The notes beneath the pieces were generated by a model. It saw only the letters and a program-made list of their open reading frames with translations. It had not been told where the DNA came from and searched no databases. From Candidatus Dependentiae bacterium (GTDB lineage Bacteria; Babelota; Babeliae; Babelales; UASB340), in assembly GCA_018897535.1 (NCBI GenBank), contig JAHIKO010000032.1, positions 1-22,965 on the forward strand: DNA of 22,965 nt, read 5' to 3'. Of the stretch, positions 1 to 7,815 are shown in pieces; the stretch's first letter is position 1, and every line of letters starts with the position of its first letter. The translations under genes and the position numbers were made by a program.

Positions 1-2
1 AA

Positions 3-203
3 ATAGAAAATGAAAATACAAAAGAATATTTAATTGAAAATATAAAAAATTTTATCCCCGAGCCAGAAGAAGCAAGTGCCTCAAAAGATTTAACTGATGA
101 TCAAAAAAGTAATTTAATAAATAAATTTGAGGGAATAACTTCAGAATTTGCAACAAAGAAAAAGTTTCTTGAAATGATATCTGCGATAACAAAACGCGAA
201 TAA
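3..203 (+). CDS. 3' end of an unidentified gene (partial)
   Basis: An open frame enters from the left edge and runs 66 codons to a TAA at 201-203. The visible C-terminal part is hydrophilic and rich in Glu, Lys and Asn, with a probable helical end (FLEMISAITKRE). It has no membrane segment, cysteine or motif that I recognise. Codon use is AT-rich like the neighbouring genes. The start lies outside the window, so length and function cannot be judged. The next gene is on the opposite strand, so this is the last gene of its transcription unit. No clear terminator follows; instead a decayed repeat begins about 20 bp downstream. Confidence 0.6.
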   Translation: MENENTKEYLIENIKNFIPEPEEASASKDLTDDQKSNLINKFEGITSEFATKKKFLEMISAITKRE

Positions 204-225
204 TTAAGTAACGCAAATGTTGTAT

Positions 226-290
226 CGGGGATCTGGTCTTTATTTACTATCGCCCAAAGCACACGCATTGGGCTACCATAATATCGCATT
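226..290. repeat. decayed copy of the window's dispersed repeat family
   Basis: The segment reads CGGGGATCTGGTCTT, then TATTTACTATCGCCC, then ATTGGGCTACC. The same order occurs at 20337-20425, where GGGATCCAGTCTT is followed by TATTTATTCTATCGCCC and GGGCTACCGTA. The middle part is shorter here. GCCCAA and TTGGGC could form a small hairpin. I read it as an eroded copy of the type A plus type B repeat pair found next to the transposase gene. Confidence 0.5.
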
Positions 291-393
291 GCATTCGCAA
301 CGCTACTCGAATTTTTTTAATTAGCGTGAACTAGATAATTTAAGTATTTAATTTTGCAAAAAAATTTAATAATTAAGTAAGAACCAACAAAAA

Positions 394-420
394 CAGGCGA
401 ATATTTTTAATATTCGCCTG
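394..420 (-). terminator. intrinsic terminator of the small secreted-protein gene
   Basis: A perfect 12-bp inverted repeat (CAGGCGAATATT arm) with a 3-nt loop. Read on the minus strand, the hairpin is followed directly by TTTTTGTTGG. It lies 28 bp past the stop codon of the 448-870 gene, as expected for a rho-independent terminator of that transcript and probably of the preceding ileS unit. Confidence 0.8.
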
Positions 421-447
421 TAAAATATCAAATTTTACTTTTATATT

Positions 448-870
448 TTACATATTAAGTTGAACAGGTCTTGTTGAACCAACCAAAGTACTAATTTGTT
501 GAATCAAGCCGTTTATAAGTACAGGGTTTTGAGAAGCACTGTCTTTTAACTTAGCGATAAATGAATCAACAAATTCTTTCATTTGAGATGAAATACCATA
601 ATCTTTACTTGCCAAACCATCTTTAATAAAATTCTTAATTACCTCAACCTGACTCATGGTAATTTTAGAAAAATCTAAGTTTTGAATTTCAACTGTAGCC
701 ATTTTTATAAGATCTGAAAAACCTGCAGGCTCACCCTTTAATGCTTTATCTATAGCACCAATGTAACCAATATATTTCATCAACACTGCCGGATCTTGAC
801 CCAAAATGCCTAACGGTTGTACAGACAAAAAGAATAACGAACCCAAAATTGACAATATAAGCTTTTTCAT
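448..870 (-). CDS. small secreted protein of unknown function
   Basis: A 140-residue protein. The N-terminus is a typical Sec signal: MKKLILSILG followed by a hydrophobic core, with probable cleavage near residue 24 (GILG-QD). There is no lipobox cysteine; in fact there is no cysteine at all. The mature part of about 115 residues looks all-helical, with amphipathic stretches such as MKEFVDSFIAKLKD, and has no motif I recognise. The ATG at 868-870 is well supported by a strong AAGGGGG ribosome binding site about 6 nt upstream. A TATAAT box at 905-910 (minus strand) may give it its own promoter. A good terminator follows. It is the last gene of the minus-strand run that includes ileS, 115 bp downstream of it. 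Function unknown; likely periplasmic or exported. Confidence 0.8.
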   Translation of the reverse strand: MKKLILSILGSLFFLSVQPLGILGQDPAVLMKYIGYIGAIDKALKGEPAGFSDLIKMATVEIQNLDFSKITMSQVEVIKNFIKDGLASKDYGISSQMKEFVDSFIAKLKDSASQNPVLINGLIQQISTLVGSTRPVQLNM

Positions 871-904
871 AAAATCCCCCTTTTAAATTAAAAAAGCCAA
901 TAAA

Positions 905-910
905 ATTATA
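905..910 (-). promoter_or_regulatory. possible -10 box for the small secreted-protein gene
   Basis: A perfect TATAAT on the minus strand, 35 nt upstream of the start codon at 870. No good -35 hexamer is visible at 16-18 bp spacing. TATAAT also arises by chance in such AT-rich DNA, so this is only a candidate. Confidence 0.3.
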
Positions 911-985
911 TCTATTTAACTTACAATTAGAGTATAGAATAATTTCTATTAGAAAATCAATAAATATTTATTATTTTGGGAAAAC

Positions 986-3946
986 CTACTTTTTAAGCAC
1001 CAAAGCACATCTCTTACAAAGCTTTTCAGCATGATCGGTCGCTTCCCACTGCCAACATCTTGGACATTTATCGCCAACAGCATGTTCAATACGCACAAAA
1101 ACCCAAGGCAATTCGGTGGCATCAAGTCCATTATTCGTAGTAGCAAACTCCAATTGCGAAACTATAAGCCAATCTTTTAAGAATTTATTTAAATTTTCGC
1201 TTTCATCTAGATTATTTTCTAAAAATTTAATTAGTTCAAATTCTTTACTATTTTTGTCAAAATAAACAGTAACTTTGGCTTCTAAAGAGTGCTTTACAAT
1301 ATCCAACTTACGTTTTTCTTCAATTGCCTTTAAAACAACTTCACGTAAACTTTCAAGCGCATTAAATGCCCCAATCATAGAGCTTTTATATGTCAAAGAA
1401 CCCAAATTTTCATTAACATTTTTAGATTGTAACGCTGATTCAAACGCCAATTTATTCTTGTTTTTTAATTTATCCCAGATATCAATTAATTCTTTAATAC
1501 TGCAAAGATGTATACTCTCTTTTTTATCAACCATGTAAAAATCAGAAACTTCTTCAGCCAAAAACGATAATATTGGCGCCATAAGATGCGTAATCGTATC
1601 AAGAATTATATAAATAGCAGTTTGTGCAGATCTGCGCAAAAGTCCATTTGCAGACTCTGTGTAAAGTCTATCTTTTGAAATATCGAGATATAAAGCACTT
1701 AAATCATTTGCACAAAAACTGTTTAATAAGTGAAATACTGATGCAAAATTATAATTTTCGTAAGATTCTAAAATTTTTTCATTTAAATCATAAAGTTTAT
1801 TTAGAATATATTGGTCAACAAGTAATAAATTTTCATATGCAACTGCATCTTTTTTGATATCGAAATCGTAAAGATTTGAAAGCATAAATCTGCATGTATT
1901 TCTTATTTTTTTATATGCCTGCATAACATTATTTAAGGCATTATCGGATACAACGATATCATTTTGATAATCAACCGATGCTACAAAAAGACGTAAAATA
2001 TCACGGCTGTATTTTTTAATAATTTCATCCGGAGCTATAACATTACCAAGAGATTTGGACATTTTATAGCCTTTTTCGTCCACCGTAAATCCGTGCGTAA
2101 CAATAATTTTAGTCTGAGATTTATCATTTAAAACCATTGAGCTTAAAAGAGAACTCTGAAACCATCCTCTATGTTGATCCGACCCTTCCAAGTATAAATC
2201 TGCAGGAAATGCCAAATCTTTTAAATTTTGCTGTAATACTGCATAGCTTGAAACTCCTGAATCAAACCAAACATCCAAAATATCTGTCTCTTTTCTAAAT
2301 TTATCCGGATCGTTATTATGACAAGATGCACATGAGAAAGTTTTTGATAAAATTTTAAGATCTACAAGCTCTTTAATAGTTACTCTATCCCAAAACTCTA
2401 TCCCCTCTTTTGAAACAAAATTTGCAATCGAATCTATAAAATTTTTATCCAAATAAGCGTGACCGCAATCGGCACAAATTATTGCCGTTATTGGAACACC
2501 CCAAGTTCTTTGTCTTGAGATACACCATTCCGTTCTATTGGAAACAAATGCATGTAACCTATTTTTTCCCCAATCTGGATAAAATTTTATTTTTTCAATT
2601 TCGCTTAAAGTTTTTTCAATTAAATTATTTTTTTGTAAATTACAAAACCACTGTTCCGTAGCTCTAAACATAAGACCATTATGACAACGCCAACAATGCG
2701 GGTATGAGTGTGTAACATTTGTCTTATAAAGTAAGCGCCCTACTTCTTGTAATTTTCTAAGAACCCAAATTTGTCCATCAGATATAGGCATATCGACCAA
2801 CTCTTTTGGCTTAATTTCAGCTGTATATTTACCATCAATCGATAATGGCGAATAGATTTCCAAATTATTTTTTACACCTAAAGCGTAATCTTCAGGACCG
2901 CAACCGGGAGCGCTGTGAACGCAAGCCGTACCCTCGTTTAACAATACTGAATTATCAAGAATTACCGGTACTTGTAAATTATCTATAAATGGGTGAATTG
3001 CTAAACTATTTTTTAATATTTGAGATTCAAATTCTTGTAAAACTATTTTTTCTATCTCGAGTTGTTTACATAATTTATCGGCCAAATCACTTGCTACTAT
3101 TATTGCTTTATTATCGTTTATATCCAATAAGCTATATTTTGCATTACTATTTAAAACTACTGCTCTATTTAATGGTAATGTCCAAGGCGTTGTTGTCCAA
3201 ATTAAAAAATTAACTTGCTTATCTATATACTTAGAAAATAATTTTGAAACACTACTTTTATCAAGTTCAAATAAAACATATATAGATGGATCTTTTCTAT
3301 CTTTATATTCTATTTCAGCGGTTGCAAGAACTGTTTTACATGACGCACACCATGGCACGGTTTTATTTTTTCGCTCAATAAATCCACCCTCTACAAATTT
3401 TGAAAACGCTTTTAAAATCGAGCTTTCATACTCCGGACTCATTGTTATATATGGATTATCCCAATTCATCAAAACGCCTAAATTTTTAAACTCTTCACGT
3501 TGTGTATTAATCCATTTATTTACATATTCACGACTGTATTTTTTTAAAGCTAGACGCTTTTCATTTTGATCAGTTATTGAATTTAGCTCTTTTTCTTTTT
3601 CTTTGGTTACTTTTAATTCTATAGGCAATCCGTGACAATCCCATCCAGGAGTTACAGGCACATGAAAACCTATCATTCTTTTGTATTTGGCAGAAATATC
3701 TTTGAGTGTTTTATTTAAAACATGGCCCAAATGAATATTGCCGTTTGCATATGGCGGACCATCATGAAGTATAAATTTTTCTTTACCGATATTATGAGTA
3801 AAAGAAGTGACAGATAATTTTTTATTTTCCCAATTTTTTAATATTTCACTCTCTTTTTCTACAGCGTTTGCACGAATGGAAAAATCTGTTTTTGGTAAAT
3901 TTAATGTATCTTGAAACGGATTTTTTTTATTATTTTCTGTACTCAT
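986..3946 (-). CDS. ileS: isoleucyl-tRNA synthetase
   Basis: A class I aminoacyl-tRNA synthetase charging tRNA-Ile in the cytoplasm. Landmarks in order, counted from the chosen ATG: the HIGH-type signature HLGH at 72-75, after GPPYANGNI; GWDCHGLPIE near 101-110; the CP1 editing-domain block WTTTPWTLPLN at 250-260 and the VHSAPGCGPEDY block near 343-354; KMSKS at 628-632; and a C-terminal zinc-finger CPRC...CKRC at the extreme end. At 986 residues it is slightly longer than the E. coli enzyme. I chose ATG 3944-3946 (MSTENN) because CTAGGA lies at good spacing; an in-frame TTG at 3976 is 30 nt further upstream and has no site. It lies 97 bp downstream of brnQ and is probably co-transcribed with it. 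One oddity is Cys in place of the usual His in the editing block (APGCG). Identity is certain. Confidence 0.97.
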   Translation of the reverse strand: MSTENNKKNPFQDTLNLPKTDFSIRANAVEKESEILKNWENKKLSVTSFTHNIGKEKFILHDGPPYANGNIHLGHVLNKTLKDISAKYKRMIGFHVPVTPGWDCHGLPIELKVTKEKEKELNSITDQNEKRLALKKYSREYVNKWINTQREEFKNLGVLMNWDNPYITMSPEYESSILKAFSKFVEGGFIERKNKTVPWCASCKTVLATAEIEYKDRKDPSIYVLFELDKSSVSKLFSKYIDKQVNFLIWTTTPWTLPLNRAVVLNSNAKYSLLDINDNKAIIVASDLADKLCKQLEIEKIVLQEFESQILKNSLAIHPFIDNLQVPVILDNSVLLNEGTACVHSAPGCGPEDYALGVKNNLEIYSPLSIDGKYTAEIKPKELVDMPISDGQIWVLRKLQEVGRLLYKTNVTHSYPHCWRCHNGLMFRATEQWFCNLQKNNLIEKTLSEIEKIKFYPDWGKNRLHAFVSNRTEWCISRQRTWGVPITAIICADCGHAYLDKNFIDSIANFVSKEGIEFWDRVTIKELVDLKILSKTFSCASCHNNDPDKFRKETDILDVWFDSGVSSYAVLQQNLKDLAFPADLYLEGSDQHRGWFQSSLLSSMVLNDKSQTKIIVTHGFTVDEKGYKMSKSLGNVIAPDEIIKKYSRDILRLFVASVDYQNDIVVSDNALNNVMQAYKKIRNTCRFMLSNLYDFDIKKDAVAYENLLLVDQYILNKLYDLNEKILESYENYNFASVFHLLNSFCANDLSALYLDISKDRLYTESANGLLRRSAQTAIYIILDTITHLMAPILSFLAEEVSDFYMVDKKESIHLCSIKELIDIWDKLKNKNKLAFESALQSKNVNENLGSLTYKSSMIGAFNALESLREVVLKAIEEKRKLDIVKHSLEAKVTVYFDKNSKEFELIKFLENNLDESENLNKFLKDWLIVSQLEFATTNNGLDATELPWVFVRIEHAVGDKCPRCWQWEATDHAEKLCKRCALVLKK

Positions 3947-4043
3947 AATATTCCTAGTTTTAGGGTTTAAGCCCAAATAAATAACTTTATTATAATTATA
4001 TTTTAGAACAAATAATAAAAATTATAAATAAATTAATTTGAAT

Positions 4044-5228
4044 CTATTTAACAAAATACCAAACAATTGAAGTAATAAGAGAAATTGCTACAGGAATTTT
4101 TACATACTTAAAGCCAAATAACTTATTTGCTAAATTAACCAAAGTTAAAACAATTAACACCGGATAAATTATCAATAAAATTGGAGTACTGAATTTAATA
4201 ATTCCCATAAACCCAAGATTTGACATAGCAAAAGTCAAAATAAGAGTTATAAGCAAACTTGATTTATAATTTAATTTATTCTTAAACAGTGCGTTTTGAA
4301 TAAATTCTGCAAAAACTACAGCCAAAGTAAGTGCCGTCGTCAAACAGGCTAAAATTACAGCCATATTTGCAACAATTCCACCTGCCGAGCCCAAAACAAC
4401 AGAAGAAAGAACACTTAAAACCTTATCTTTTTCTATATTTAATAGCTCTAATGAATAAAATGAAGCTACATAACTAAAACCAATATAAACCAATGCCAAA
4501 AGCCCTGCACCGATTATGCTTGAAATTATAGTTACCAAATAAAATTTTCTTTTACCTATTTTATCTTTAAACGAAAATCCGGATCCAAAAGATTTTTTCA
4601 ACCCCAAAAGTATAACAACTGAAAAGAAAAAAGCACCCAAAAGATCCATGGTATAATAACCTTCGGTTAACCCATACATGAAAATTTGAGTTTTTGAAAA
4701 ATCAATAACTCTTGCTACCGGATGTGTAAAAAAAATTCCCTTAACTATCAATATAATTAAAGAAATTAATAGTAATGGGCTTAAAATTGTTCCCAATAAA
4801 TCTAAAATTCTTGCTCTTTTAAATGCAAAAACAAATAAAACAGCACAAAATACAAGTGAAAAATAAAATAAAGAAACTCCGGGAATATAACTTTGCAAAG
4901 TAGAAAAAGAAAGTGTAACACATCTTGGCATTGCCATAAAAGGTCCAATTAAAGCAAGCAAAAATGCAGACAAAATTAATCCGGGAATTTTACCTATTCT
5001 ATTAAAAAAGCTTGAATAGTCGCCCGAAAATAAAAACATAGCCAAAAGCCCAATAAATGGTACTAAAACCGCTGTAATCAATAATCCAAGTATTGCATAA
5101 AAATTCATATTTCCTGCAAAACGTCCAAGATCCAAAGGGAATACCACATTGCCGGCACCAAAAAACATTGAAAACATAGCCAAACCGGTTGAAATAATAA
5201 TTTTAAAATAGTTACGAAACTTTTCCAT
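4044..5228 (-). CDS. brnQ: branched-chain amino acid transport carrier (LIVCS family)
   Basis: A 394-residue, very hydrophobic inner-membrane protein with about 12 predicted membrane spans and almost no soluble part. The family signature sits in the first span (MFFGAGNVVFPLDLG, residues 21-35), as in BrnQ/BraB carriers, which import leucine, isoleucine and valine with Na+ or H+. Total length is a little under the usual 430-440. The start ATG at 5226-5228 has a TAGGAT site about 6 nt upstream, and a well-formed promoter lies 39-67 nt upstream. ileS follows 97 bp downstream, so one transcript would supply both the isoleucine importer and the enzyme that uses isoleucine. That fits an organism unable to make branched-chain amino acids, although no biosynthesis genes can be checked here. 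Confidence 0.92.
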   Translation of the reverse strand: MEKFRNYFKIIISTGLAMFSMFFGAGNVVFPLDLGRFAGNMNFYAILGLLITAVLVPFIGLLAMFLFSGDYSSFFNRIGKIPGLILSAFLLALIGPFMAMPRCVTLSFSTLQSYIPGVSLFYFSLVFCAVLFVFAFKRARILDLLGTILSPLLLISLIILIVKGIFFTHPVARVIDFSKTQIFMYGLTEGYYTMDLLGAFFFSVVILLGLKKSFGSGFSFKDKIGKRKFYLVTIISSIIGAGLLALVYIGFSYVASFYSLELLNIEKDKVLSVLSSVVLGSAGGIVANMAVILACLTTALTLAVVFAEFIQNALFKNKLNYKSSLLITLILTFAMSNLGFMGIIKFSTPILLIIYPVLIVLTLVNLANKLFGFKYVKIPVAISLITSIVWYFVK

Positions 5229-5266
5229 ACAATCCTAAATAAATAAATTTTTATAAAAGTCTATAA

Positions 5267-5295
5267 ATAATAATGGATTATTGAAACTTCGTCAA
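5267..5295 (-). promoter_or_regulatory. sigma70-type promoter of brnQ-ileS
   Basis: On the minus strand TTGACG (5290-5295) is followed after exactly 17 bp by TATTAT (5267-5272), close to the TTGACA/TATAAT consensus. Transcription would begin near 5260, about 30 nt upstream of the brnQ start, and entirely after the rpiB stop. This is the best-formed promoter seen in the window. Confidence 0.6.
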
Positions 5296-5321
5296 ACAGG
5301 TGATTATAGCGCTTAATTCAT

Positions 5322-5744
5322 CTATAAATTCGTCATATCCAGCCGAGTCTGGTATCGCCCGCCCTTAAACTCTGCTTTCAACCAAGCATTTACAATTTCA
5401 AAAGCAAGATCAAGCGATATATAATCAGCCGGAAGAGCCAGTATATTTGCCATATCATCACATCTGGCGGCAGCTGCAACTTCAGGATTCCAACATAAAG
5501 CTGCATATATGTGTTTATATCTATTTGCGGCAATTGACATACCCACTCCGGAACCACAAATCAAAATTCCTAATTCAGAATTATTATCAAGAATATTTTG
5601 TGCTACTTTTTTAGCATAGATCGGGTAGTCTGTCTTAGTAAGGTCATAAGCACCAACATCTACCCATTCTATATTTAAAAAATTTGAAATAATTTTACTC
5701 TTAAGCTCTACGCCTCTATGGTCAGATCCAATAGAAATCTTCAT
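5322..5744 (-). CDS. rpiB: ribose-5-phosphate isomerase B (RpiB/LacAB family)
   Basis: A 140-residue sugar-phosphate isomerase, normal for RpiB, which interconverts ribose 5-phosphate and ribulose 5-phosphate. Visible family features are MKISIGSDHRGVELK at the N-terminus (Asp8, His9), the catalytic-cysteine loop ICGSGVGMSIAANR with Cys63, and the C-terminal GGRYQTRLD block. The usual RE-H-NDAN segment reads RCDDMAN (94-100), so the histidine used for ring opening in characterised enzymes is Asp96 here; Ser replaces the usual Thr in CGTG. The enzyme may therefore be altered in substrate or rate, but the fold assignment is secure. The start lies inside the 3' end of the upstream lipoprotein gene (23-bp overlap), so the two are translated from one message. 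The Shine-Dalgarno site is weak. brnQ downstream has its own promoter. Confidence 0.88.
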   Translation of the reverse strand: MKISIGSDHRGVELKSKIISNFLNIEWVDVGAYDLTKTDYPIYAKKVAQNILDNNSELGILICGSGVGMSIAANRYKHIYAALCWNPEVAAAARCDDMANILALPADYISLDLAFEIVNAWLKAEFKGGRYQTRLDMTNL

Positions 5745-6423
5745 TTTTTAAAATCTTTCTCTTTTTTGAATATGGTCTATACAAATCTTTTGTTGTTTGA
5801 TCATTAAATTTAACAAAGCTTGTTTTATATGCAGAACTTAGTGCAACTTCAAATGTGGTTTTTTCACTTATATATAAATTACCGTTTAAATCTTTTGCCG
5901 GAAATTTTACTTCAAAATATCTTTGAAATGGAGTAAACCTTGGGCCGAAAAGATATTGAATTTCAGGTTCCAAATCAATCTCTTTAATACTTATAGGCTG
6001 AACCGTTGATCCATTATTAAGCTTTAAAAATACCGACCATGTTGCATTTTTTTCGTTCAAAGAATTACGTTTTCTATCTCTTAAATCTGTTAAAATATAA
6101 AAAGTAGTCCAATATTTATTCTGTTCCAATTCTTTTGCTATCAAAGAATTTTTTGTCTCTTGATCATAACCTTTCTTTTCCACATGTTTATTAATATATG
6201 CCTCTCTTACTGAATCGGAAAAGTATAACAAATCAAAAATTGCTTTAGTTTCATACTCATCATATATTGCGACTTTTTTAAGGTTTTTATTTAAGGCAAC
6301 TCTTTCATCAGGATGATTTTGGCCTTGGTGAAATTCGATATTTGAAACTTTATAATGCTTATAACAGGATGGAAATAAAAAAATGGTAAATATCAAAATT
6401 AAAAGATTATTTTTTTTAAACAT
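5722..6423 (-). CDS. putative lipoprotein, function unknown
   Basis: A 233-residue protein with a Lys-rich start (MFKKNN), a hydrophobic stretch and FLFPSC at 15-20, an imperfect lipobox with Cys20 as likely lipidation site. The mature part is hydrophilic and rich in Lys, Asn, Tyr and Phe, with alternating patterns that suggest beta structure in the second half (for example TTFEVALSSAYKTSFVKF). I recognise no catalytic motif. ATG 6421-6423 is preferred over the in-frame TTG two codons upstream, because GGGAG lies 8 nt before the ATG and only 2 nt before the TTG. The 3' end overlaps rpiB by 23 bp. A divergently transcribed lipoprotein-sorting permease (LolC/E type) is the upstream neighbour, which is consistent with, but does not prove, an envelope role. 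Confidence 0.75.
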   Translation of the reverse strand: MFKKNNLLILIFTIFLFPSCYKHYKVSNIEFHQGQNHPDERVALNKNLKKVAIYDEYETKAIFDLLYFSDSVREAYINKHVEKKGYDQETKNSLIAKELEQNKYWTTFYILTDLRDRKRNSLNEKNATWSVFLKLNNGSTVQPISIKEIDLEPEIQYLFGPRFTPFQRYFEVKFPAKDLNGNLYISEKTTFEVALSSAYKTSFVKFNDQTTKDLYRPYSKKRKILKNEDFYWI

Positions 6424-6542
6424 TAGCAACTCCCAACTCTTTTTAGTTTTAATTTTTCACAAATTTCAATAATAAGAACTTAAGTATTATACTATAGTTT
6501 GTAATTTAACTAAAATTAAAAAATAAAAAAAGAAGGAAAAAA
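6424..6542. promoter_or_regulatory. divergent intergenic region between the lipoprotein gene and lolC/E
   Basis: Both genes must start here. On the minus strand a perfect TATAAT lies at 6486-6491, about 63 nt before the lipoprotein ATG, with only a weak -35. On the plus strand TTTCAA and TATACT with an 18-bp spacer overlap the same sequence, so the two promoters may be back to back and compete. A purine-rich AAGAAGGAAAAAA precedes the lolC/E ATG. Confidence 0.4.
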
Positions 6543-7811
6543 ATGAATGAATTAAGCTCTTTTATTGCAACAAAGTATATAAAATTTAAAAACAAAGATA
6601 GAAATATTTCGTTAATGATGAAAATCTGTTTTTTGGGAATTTCAATTGGCACATTTGCTCTAATGCTTACATTAATAATAATGAACGGTTTTGAAAAAGT
6701 AACTCATGAAAAAATGCAGGGAATCAATTCTCAAGCAATTATATATTCATACGGAAAACAAATTGATTATATTTCTATAGAAAAATTTTTAAAAGATAAA
6801 TTTGATAACCAAATAAATGCAATAAGTCCAAGCAGTACACGGCAAGTTTTAATAGATAAAAATAATTCTCAGACAATACTATTTATAAAAGGCATAAATC
6901 CCGATACTCAAATAAATGTAAGTAATATAAATCAGAAAATATTATCTGGTCCAAAAGCAAATTTATCAGAATTAATAACAGAAAATAAAATAATAATAGG
7001 CCAAAAAATGGCCCAATCTTTTAATTTAGCAATTGGAGACAGTCTTGATATTTTAATTCCAAGACAAGGTGGCAAAAATAAAATTGCATTAAAGAAAAAA
7101 ACTTTAATAATTTCAGGAATTTTTAATATTGGGCTTGAAGAATATGACAATAATTTCGCATTTTGCACATTAAATTTATTACATGATTTGTTTAAAGAAA
7201 ATTCAAATGCCGCAGATCAAATAAATCTAAAATTTAACGATCCAAAGTTGAATATTTTTCAAAAACTAATAAATATATTTATTAAAAAAGATTATGAAAA
7301 AATAATTTTACACAAAATACAAACAGAGTTAACCAATTTAACGGTAACAAGTTGGAAAGAACTTTACCCCGCATTAGTTGCATCTTTACGATTGGAAAAA
7401 TATGTGATGTTTTTCATATTGGCACTCATAACTCTAGTCGCATGCATGACAATGATATCGTTACTTTTCATGTACATACAACAAAAAAGACATGATGTTG
7501 CAATACTCAAATCAATGGGATTTCCGGATAACAATATTAGAGCCATTTTTTTAAATATTGGGCTCAAAATAAGTTTTTGGGCTTCATTTACAGGGTTGTT
7601 ATTAGCTTTTATTGCCGGTTTTATTCTTGAACGTTATCCGTTCATAGAGCTTCCGGATGTTTATTATGTATCGTATTTACCGGCACGAATGGATGTTGAA
7701 ATTTTTATTGTGGTATTTATTGCCACCATGTTTTTAGGTTTTTTATCTACTTGGATTCCTGCCAAAAGAACTAAAAATATAAATATTGCCCAGGTTTTAA
7801 GACAGGAGTAG
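6543..7811 (+). CDS. lolC: lipoprotein-releasing system permease (LolC/LolE family)
   Basis: A 422-residue inner-membrane subunit of the ABC system that extracts outer-membrane lipoproteins. The layout is that of the family: a short cytoplasmic start (FIATKYIKFKNKDRN), TM1 at about 29-47 ending in IIMNGFEK, a large periplasmic domain (about 50-275), then three C-terminal spans near 285-310, 335-360 and 385-405. The FtsX-type cytoplasmic loop follows TM2 (KRHDVAILKSMGFPDNNI). It ends AKRTKNINIAQVLRQE, as in this family. No LolD ATPase gene is adjacent. LolC and LolE cannot be separated here; many lineages have a single hybrid permease (LolF), and the symbol is used at family level. AAGGA precedes the ATG. 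Its last codons carry the ribosome binding site of pgk, so the two genes are probably coupled. Confidence 0.88.
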   Translation: MNELSSFIATKYIKFKNKDRNISLMMKICFLGISIGTFALMLTLIIMNGFEKVTHEKMQGINSQAIIYSYGKQIDYISIEKFLKDKFDNQINAISPSSTRQVLIDKNNSQTILFIKGINPDTQINVSNINQKILSGPKANLSELITENKIIIGQKMAQSFNLAIGDSLDILIPRQGGKNKIALKKKTLIISGIFNIGLEEYDNNFAFCTLNLLHDLFKENSNAADQINLKFNDPKLNIFQKLINIFIKKDYEKIILHKIQTELTNLTVTSWKELYPALVASLRLEKYVMFFILALITLVACMTMISLLFMYIQQKRHDVAILKSMGFPDNNIRAIFLNIGLKISFWASFTGLLLAFIAGFILERYPFIELPDVYYVSYLPARMDVEIFIVVFIATMFLGFLSTWIPAKRTKNINIAQVLRQE

Positions 7812-7815
7812 TTTT

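Noticed and set aside
101..289. Minus-strand open frame over the end of the first gene
   Set aside because: It runs antisense to the better plus-strand frame and into the repeat; no ribosome site and no sensible composition.
3947..3976. In-frame TTG start giving ileS ten more residues
   Set aside because: No ribosome binding site before it; the ATG at 3946 has CTAGGA at proper spacing, and the extra residues resemble no IleRS N-terminus.
6424..6429. TTG start two codons upstream for the lipoprotein gene
   Set aside because: GGGAG would lie only 2 nt away from it, but 8 nt from the ATG at 6421-6423.
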